Below, in pieces: positions 56,280-64,000 of a stretch of 64,000 bases of DNA (its first letter is position 1; each line of letters begins with the position of its first letter). Made by a program: the position numbers and the translations under genes. The stretch comes from Sambucus nigra (lineage: Eukaryota > Streptophyta > Magnoliopsida > Dipsacales > Adoxaceae). The notes below the pieces were generated by a model. It saw only the letters and a list, made by a program, of their open reading frames with translations. It was not told the origin of the DNA and did no database searches. The stretch is taken from positions 204,283,660-204,347,659 of the forward strand of contig OX422213.1 of the NCBI GenBank assembly GCA_949130495.1, written 5' to 3'.

Positions 56280-57404
56280 CCAGTTCTGGGCAGTCTCTCC
56301 TCTTGTGTCCCATCAATCCACAAGTAAAACAACGCCCCAGTAAGTCTCTCTACCTCTGACCCTGATGACCCTGTCGAGGTTTCCCCTATTACTGTCCCTG
56401 CTGGCCTCCCCCATTGTTCCCTTAGCCCAGGAGGCCCTTATGAATGATCTACTACTGCTGTTGACGGCCCTGTCTAAAACCTCCCTCGGGTCAGTAACCC
56501 CCAGATCTAAATCTCTTGGCAGAATCCCCCTGTCGAGAATCCTTCCCATGTTGTATGCATGTCTGCTGCTGCGGTGCTCCACTAGAACCACTCCCATTTG
56601 CCTTTACCGGCTGGGCTCACCCCCTCTCTTGCTTCCCTTCAGATGGAAGCAACGGTCTTAGAAGTGTAGAAGTGCGGCATTGACGCCATCTGTATAAGTC
56701 CACAATGCAGGGTTATCTATCAAGTGTTAGTTGATACTCCAGGCTAGCCCATCCATATATATTTTCTTCTTCTCTTCACTTTTCACCTCGTCTAGCATAA
56801 AATTAGCCAAACGCGTGCACTCACCCTCGTACTCAACCACATAATGATCTCCCTGAACCACCTCACTGAACCTCTTCCGTATCTCGATCTCAATGGCCAG
56901 CGATAAGTACTTGCGGTCAAATCGCACCCAGAACTCAACAATGGACATAATGTCCCACTCCTTAGCAGTTGTAACGGACTCCCACCAGGCCTCGGCCAAT
57001 CTGAAAGTGGCCAACATCTGCATCTACACGTCACTACAGTTAACCATTCATAGGTGGTGCTGAATATCCTTCTACCACTGGCACGCCAAAATCACATTAG
57101 AGCTACCCTAAAACTCGAGTGGGTGGACTTTTTTAAATGCCTCCCTCACTCTCTGCCAATCTGAGGGGCCCGAGTTGGGCTGAAAAACCGATTCCACTGG
57201 CTGTTGTCATGTCTGGGCCTAGGGAAAATGGAGTCCCATGTCATTTATAGCGGCGTTAACTTCTTGCGCCACAATAGCGGACACCTCTGCTGCTGTAAGT
57301 GTCCCCCGTGGTGCCTGTGGTTACGGTGCTTGTGTCTCCTATTGATCCTCTCTCTCATCGGCTCTTACTATTGCCCTCGTCGGTCGTCCTCTCCTAGGTG
57401 GCAT
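56280..57404 (-). pseudogene. Gag of Tekay element
   Basis: The start is the ATG at 57402-57404, giving MPPRRGRPTRAIVRADERED, typical of this lineage. The retrotransposon gag domain lies at 56727-57023: ATFRLAEAWWESVTTAKEWD and FWVRFDRKYLSLA, VVQGDHYVVEYEGECTRLAN. A CCHC knuckle at about 56285-56335 reads CFTCGLMGHKRRDC and is intact (CX2CX4HX4C). These three parts are in different frames with stops between. The frame at 56313-56597 is a shifted reading of the Arg/Gln-rich stretch. Gag packages the element RNA. Confidence 0.85.
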
Positions 57405-57580
57405 CTGAAAATAGATCGAATTATATGAGTTCACAGGCAATACAAATATAATAGAAGAAGAGAGAAATCTCAAACATGCAATCATGAATGCAACAGTCCT
57501 AATAATAGGGCTCAATGTCAAAGAACGCTATGCTGAAATCGAAGTAAGTCGTACAGATCCTATGGACACTAGAACCTGAT

Positions 57581-57592
57581 GCTCTAATACCA
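57581..57592 (-). other. Primer binding site of Tekay element (initiator tRNA-Met)
   Basis: The element strand reads TGGTATTAGAGC two bases after the 5' LTR, one change from the usual TGGTATCAGAGC complementary to initiator tRNA-Met. Confidence 0.87.
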
Positions 57593-57594
57593 TC

Positions 57595-60315
57595 TGGGAT
57601 ACCTCACCTATTTTAACCACGGGTGATCAGTCCTTTATCAAAATAAATAGGAATCTCATTTGGTTGATTCTTAGCATCACTGTCGAAGACTTTTTAAATT
57701 ACTAACCACCTATGTTAGATTAAGCCGATGTCGAATTTTATCTTACATTAATATAACAACATGCGGAATAAATAAAATAACCAAACCATTCACACAATAT
57801 AATAGTCTGAATGAAACACACAATAAATAGCTAAATAAAAATTACTAAATAAACAATCGGTTGCCAAAATAAAATCCAATTACAAGTGTAAAGTAATAAA
57901 GTGAATCCAAATATAATCTGACAAATAAATGAATAACTGTATCAACTGAAGGGGAAACATGCCCAAATGAAATACCAAAAAGTAAATCCTAGTCTAGGAA
58001 AGAATAACCGAAGCATCTAAGAAAACTCCTGCAAGCCTCCACAAATGTTGCAGCTTCCCATCCCTAGAATGAGTCATCAAGCTAGGCGTCCCCGTGGTTG
58101 GACACCAAAAATCTTTTAGAAAATACATTTGACGATTTTCAGAGCCCAAAAACTTTTGAAAATATTTTACAAGCATTTAAATCACAGTTTAAAAGAAGTT
58201 ATTAAATACACGCGTTAGTCCCACGTACACTCCCTTGAGTTCATCGCCTCTCATCTAAATTGCGCACCTAATGTATCCTACCTAGCTATGCTAACCAGCC
58301 TAACCAGATAACGTATATAACTAACCACAAAAGGTTTAGTTCTTCGAGACCTCCCATACGATACACTACTGTACTACCCATGATTAATATAAATCTCATT
58401 TTATTATTGAATCATATATTTAAGTTTCTCTACTTAAATTTCATTTACGTATACACAATCTACCGGTTCTACCATCGCACATAAGTAGATTAATCACACT
58501 TGTATATATTTATGACAATTATAACATATATAACTATAGCATCCCATGGAATGGCCCCGTGATGCTTGCATACTCTACTATCATGTCCATGTACCTCTCA
58601 TTCCAAATCAAGGACTATCGGTTCAGAATCTCTACTCAAACTCTCAATCAAATAACACACAATGGAGACGAACATAAATCTAAGCCATTGGGCTACGCAC
58701 ATACCTAACGTACCCAAATGACATGCCACTCATACTAATACGCATTACAGAGTGGGGTGCCCTAAGTTCTATATTCTAGGGCATAAATTCAGACCTCACG
58801 GGAATCGTCAAGGTGGGATCTCCCTCTGCATGGAACCTCCCGTGATAGCTGGCCGCGCAGGTATGTTCACACACATTATCAATTATGTAGTAGGTATTCG
58901 CACAACCTATATTTATCCATATATTAAGTATAGGTACACACACAACCCATAATCATAGTCCGTACGTAGTATATATCTCTCAAATACTCACCATACTATC
59001 AATTTACAAATTATAACGTCTTATCGTATTTTCTGAGCATTATTCTCTACCTGAAGGGTCCTAATTACCCCTTAAGTTATTTCAGTAGTTATAACATCTC
59101 TCTACTACTGTTCTGATCTTAGGTTCACTCATGCTCTCCGTGACCCGTTCAAATTCTCGCGAATTCATTAGTTTTCACATTATGCCCGATAGGTTCTAGT
59201 CTTAATTCTCCGATTTTGGCTGAGCCATCATGGTTCGGGTTGTCATCCTCGTTATGTTGTTACTTTTTTCACCATTTTCCTCCAACACAAACTCCAGGAT
59301 TCACACCCAAACTATCATGAAATTGAACCCAACATTAAATGTGAGTATATACACAATTTCCAATGAACTTCCATAACTAGAACACCATTAAATCCATCTT
59401 TAACAAGACTAAATCTTTAATTGGTTCAGGCAAACCCTAGTCTCTCTTTCAAGCATGTTCTTCATAAAACCCATAATATTATCTCCCCTACCATCCCATA
59501 AATCGGATTTTGAATCATTCAAATCGAGAATAAAATCTCTAATATAACTTATAATCATTAACATGAATTAAGCCTATAATTTTATCTCAAAATCATGTGT
59601 TCATACTAGATGAAATCAATTATACCATGGGTATTATAATTAATTAAAAATGTGCAAGATGAACACCTTCCTTTGAAATAGCAGGTTTGATTTCATTTTG
59701 TGTGATGAAGATGTTCTTCCCTTGCTTCCAATCAAAATTCCGGCAATATTCGTGATGATAAAAGATGTTGAATCTCCAAGAACTCTCTTTTCTTCCTCTC
59801 TTGTGGCCTCCACTCTCTCAATATTATTGTAACCCTAGCCCCCACACTCAAATGGGCTGATATACTTCTTTAATTTTTAGGTTTCTCTCTACCCTAAACT
59901 CCCAAATGATCGAAACGCCCTCTCATAGTGCTGATTTGGTCTAAAATCTCCCCGGGACCCAATCTATACGACCGGGTATGCTATTCTTGACTATTTTGAC
60001 CCATTCATAATCAACTGTAACCTTTAAATTACAATCTAAGTCACTCTATGATGATTTCCCATCTGTACCTCATGTAGTCTACACGCGACTCCTGATTGAG
60101 ACATAATACAGTCATGTCAGTATCACTCGTTATGACGCGAAATAATAAATTACTATTCAGTTAGTAATCATATTCATTACACATTAATCCTTTTCTGTTT
60201 AATTATTATTTTAATCAACACATAATCTTTAATTTCATTAAAATATGCCACGCGTGTAATTGAAAATTCATCGAATTAATTCAATTTTAAATACTCAGAA
60301 ATACGGGGTGTTATG
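57595..60315 (-). repeat. 5' LTR of Tekay element
   Basis: 2721 bp, aligned with 48660-51570. The inner end on the plus strand is TGGGATACC and the outer end GGTGTTATG, where GGTGTTACA is expected. It lacks the aatcgatt-rich segment of the other LTR (deletion point near 59220-59230). Confidence 0.92.
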
Positions 60316-63300
60316 GCCGCTAGTGGGCGAAAACCCAAAACAGTCCCAAACGACATTGTAAAACATGAACAACTCGCATGGGTCAATGTGACCCGTAGGA
60401 ACTAGCTACGTAGTCACGGGAATCCTGATTTGGGAATATGATGGTTATTTGAAAATCTCAAGACTTAGGCTTTAAAACATGCCGATAGAGAGAGAAAACT
60501 AAAAATAGTCCTCCAATGGCCTCGTAAGAGGCATGAACATGCCTCACAGAACCATTTAATAAACAACCCATTTAATAATATGACGATCGTTTCAAATATT
60601 TAGACTTAGACTTAAAAACATGTCGCTAGAGGGACAAAATCTATAACAGCCTCTAGTTAGCCCCATTAGAGGCACGAACACCTCTTATGGGACAAATGTA
60701 ACTCCTAAAAACTGACTGTATAGTCATAGGGATCCTGATTTGATAATAAGATGATAATTTGTAAAAATTCATAGTAGGCTTAAAAACATGTCGTTAGTGG
60801 GAGAAAACCCAAAACCGTACCCAAACGACCCTATAAGAGGCACGAACACCTTGCATATAACCAATGTAACTCATAGGAACTAACCGCGTTATCACGGGAC
60901 TCCCGATTTGAAGATAAAACAATTATTTGAAAATCTCAAGACTTAGGCTTATAAACATACGCCTATAGGGCAAAAATCCAAAACAGTCCCTAAATGGCCC
61001 CGAAAGAGGCTCGAACACCTCATACGGGACAAATATAGCTCGAAATAACTAGAAACATAGTCACGAGACTCTCGATTTTAGAATATGATGATAATTTATA
61101 AATATCTAGACTTAGACTTAAAAAATGTCGCTAAAGGGTGAAACCCCAAAAGCATCCCAAAACGGGCTCTTTAGAGCTACAAACACCTCGCACGGGATCA
61201 ATATAACTCGTGAGAACTGACTACATAGTCACGAGACACACGATTTGAGAATGCAATGATAGTTTGTAAATATCTAGACTTAGGCTTAAAAATAAGCTTC
61301 TAGACGGAGAAAAATCATAACAACCCTATAAGATGCCCGAACACGTTGCACGGGACCTATGTAACTTATAGGAACTGACTGTATAGTTACGTCACTCTCG
61401 ATTTGAAAATATGAGTATAATTTAAAATATCTGGACTTAGGCTTAAAAATATGCCGCTAAAGGGTGAAACTCAAAACAACCCCAAATAGCCCATATGAGG
61501 CTCGAACACCTCGCATGGAACTATTGTAACTTGTGGAAAATGATCGTGTAGTCATAGAACTCCTGGTTTCATAATATAATAATAATTTAAAAATTTTAAG
61601 ACTTAGGCTTAAAAACATGCCGCTAGAGGGCGAAGACCCAAAATAACCCTCAAACGGTCTGTAAGACGTACAAACACCTCCCACAGGACCAATGTAACTC
61701 ATAAGAACTAACTTCATAGTCACGGGACTCCCAGTTTGAGTATATGATAGTAATTTGCAAATGTCTAGACTTAGGCTTCAAAATGTCGTTAGCAGGCAAA
61801 AACCCAAATAACTCCCAAGCGGCCTCATAAGAGGCATGACCACCTCACACGGGACCAATGTAACTCGTAGAAACTGATCACAGTCACGGGACTCCCAATT
61901 TAAGAATATGAAGACAATTTAAAAATCTAAAGGCTTAGGCTTACAAGCATGATGATAGAAGGCGAAAACCCAAAACAGCTCCCAAATGGCTCCATAAGAT
62001 GAACAAACACCTCACACGGGACCAATGTAACTCGTAAGAACTGAACGCGTAGTCATGGAACTCCCAACTTGAGTATATGATGATAATTTATAAATATTTA
62101 GAGTTAGCCTTAAAAATATGCCGCTAGAGCGGAAAAAATCCAAAACAGTCCCTGAATGGCCCTGTCAGAGGCACAAATACCTCGCACGGGACAATATAAT
62201 TCGAAACTACTAATAGTGTAGTCACGAGACTCCCAGTTTGATAATATGACTATAATTTGAAAATCATAAGACTTAGTCTTAAAAAGCTTATCGCTACGGG
62301 GAAAATCGGAAATCGCCCCCAAACGATCCCCTTTGAGGCACGATCTCCTCGCACGGGACCAATGTAACTCATAAGAATTGTTCGCATAGTCATGGACCTC
62401 CCGGTTTGAAAATATGCAAATAATTTACAAATATTTAGACTTAGGAATCAAAACATGTCGTTACTGGAGAAAATCCAAAATACCCTACAATCGATAATGT
62501 TAGAGACAAGAACACCTCGCACGGGACCAATGTAACTCGTAAAAATTGACCGCATAGTCATGGGACTCTCGATTTGAGAACATGATGACAATTTGCAAAT
62601 ATTAAGACTTAGGATAAAAAACATGCCGTTAGAAGAGGAAAATCCCTAAATAGTCCCCAAACGGCCCCGAAGAGGTACGGACACCTCGTATAGGACCAAT
62701 ATAGTAGGAACTATTCGCATTTTCACGGGACTCTCGATTTGAGCATAAGACAATAATTTTAAAATCTTAAGACTTGAGTTTCAAAACATAACATAAGAAG
62801 GAAAAATTCCAAAACAACCCCCAACCTGGCCCATAAGAGGCACGTACACCTCGAACAAGACACATGTAGCTCGTTAGAACTGAACAACTAGCATGAGACT
62901 CTCGATTTTAGAATATGATGATAATTTGTAAATATCTTGACTTACGCTTATAAACATGCCACTCGAGGATGAATCCCTAAAAATCAACCCCAAAATGGCC
63001 TCGTAAAAGGCACGAACACGAGACCAATATAACTCGTAAGAACTGACCACTGTGTCACTGGACTCTCAGTTTGATTATATGATGATAATTTTTAAATATC
63101 TAGATTTAGTCTTAAAAATATGTTGTTACAGGGGCAAAAATAACCCCAAACGGTCCCGTAAGAGGCACGAACACCTCTCATATAACTCTTAAGAACTAAC
63201 TGCCTTATCACGAGACTCCCGGTTTAAGAATATGATGATACTTTTCAAATATCTATACTTAGTATAAAAAATTATTGCTAGAGGGCAAAAATCCAAAATA

Positions 63301-64000
63301 GTCTCAAATGGCCTCGTAAAAGTACGAATAACTTGCACAAGATCAATGTAACTCATAGAAACTAATCGCGTAATCACGGGACTCCCGGTCTAAGAATATG
63401 ATGATAATTTGAAAATATCAAGACTTAGGCTTTAAAGCATGCCGCTAAAGGGAGAAAACCAAAAATAACCCCTAAATGACCTCGTAAGAGGCACGATCAC
63501 CTCACACAAAATCAATGTAACTCAAGGAACTGAATGCATAGTACGGGACTTCTGTCTTGAGAATATGAAGAAAATTTGAAAATATCAAGACTTAAGCTTA
63601 AAAATAGGTCGCTAGAGGGTGAAAACCCAAAACAATCCCCAAATAGCCCCATAAGAGGCTTGAGCAACTCGCACGGGACCAATGTAACTCGTAGGAATTA
63701 ATTGCATAGTCACAGAATTCCTAATTTAAGAATATGATGATAGTTTGTAAATATCTAGATTTAGGGTTAAAAATGTCGTTAGATAGAGAAACCTCAATAT
63801 AACCTCCAAACGGCCTTATAAGGGTCACGAGCACCTTCCGCAGGACCAATGTAACTCATAAGAGCTAATCGCACAGTCGCGAGACTCCCAATTTGAAAAT
63901 ATGATGATAATTTGAAAATCATAAAACTTTGGCTTAAAAGCATGCTGCTAAGGGACGAAAACTCGAATAACCCCCAAATGGACCTATAAGGCACAAGAAC
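60316..64000. repeat. 167-168-bp satellite array, right block
   Basis: About 22 further monomers of the same satellite in the same orientation, running off the right edge. The first monomer resumes at 'gccgctagtggg', completing the unit cut at 48659. Minus-strand frames at 61457-61723, 62110-62322, 63189-63377 and 63794-63994 are the same satellite frame in different monomers, not genes. Confidence 0.93.

Larger units (their letters stand above)
48660..60315 (-). mobile_element. Tekay-type Ty3/gypsy chromovirus, dead
   Basis: An 11.66-kb element with LTRs of 2.9 and 2.7 kb, PBS beside the right LTR, PPT beside the left LTR, and gag-pol on the minus strand in gypsy order (gag, protease, RT, RNase H, integrase, chromodomain tail). 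The 5 bp gccgc is duplicated on both sides (48655-48659 and 60316-60320) and the satellite reads on across the insertion. Long LTRs, the 'MPPRRGRP' gag start and the integrase tail fit the Tekay/Del lineage. The many stops mean it is inactive. A SIRE-type solo LTR lies between pol and the PPT. Confidence 0.92.

Overview
This window looks like a transposon-rich, AT-rich block of a plant nuclear genome, probably a eudicot and probably pericentromeric. I found no convincing host gene. Every stretch of recognisable coding similarity belongs to a plant transposable element (Ty1/copia of the SIRE type, Ty3/gypsy chromovirus of the Tekay type, CACTA/En-Spm, a hAT-type MITE, a large non-coding LTR element), and all are broken by stops, frameshifts or deletions. 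The species cannot be told from this sequence.

Layout, left to right. 1-3697 holds no gene I can support. 3698-4111 is a hAT-like MITE with a perfect 8-bp target duplication. 4832-20076 is a nested stack. The outer pair are LTRs of a Tekay-like element (left 4832-6217, right about 17351-20076). A minus-strand SIRE element (from 6218) sits in the left LTR; its pol and 5' end are deleted. A 6.8-kb non-coding LTR element (LARD, 9515-16299) sits inside that SIRE. A solo LTR (17801-19168) sits inside the right Tekay-like LTR. 20077-32405 is a cluster of CACTA pieces: one right end at 21445, a minus-strand element with a TNP2-type transposase (to 24868), the 3' half of a third (to 26542), and the 5' half of a fourth (from 29019).

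32406-41000 is a nearly complete but dead SIRE element on the minus strand with both LTRs, PBS and PPT. It abuts a truncated SIRE LTR of opposite orientation (41001-42057). 42058-46050 is another plus-strand CACTA transposase region. It may be the other half of the element beginning at 29019.

46051-64000 is a tandem satellite with a monomer near 167-168 bp. It is interrupted by an 11.66-kb Tekay-type gypsy element (48660-60315, minus strand, TSD gccgc), which itself carries a 1.1-kb SIRE-type solo LTR (TSD taatt).

No element here appears able to move by itself. The most unusual features are: the LARD interior, with an array of 42-bp units that each fold into a hairpin and one unit with a covarying stem change; a dense GGTCGGC-type motif field in the same element; the satellite, whose 168-bp consensus leaves one minus-strand frame open for 56 codons per monomer; and clusters of short CG-containing near-palindromes in each of three LTR families.
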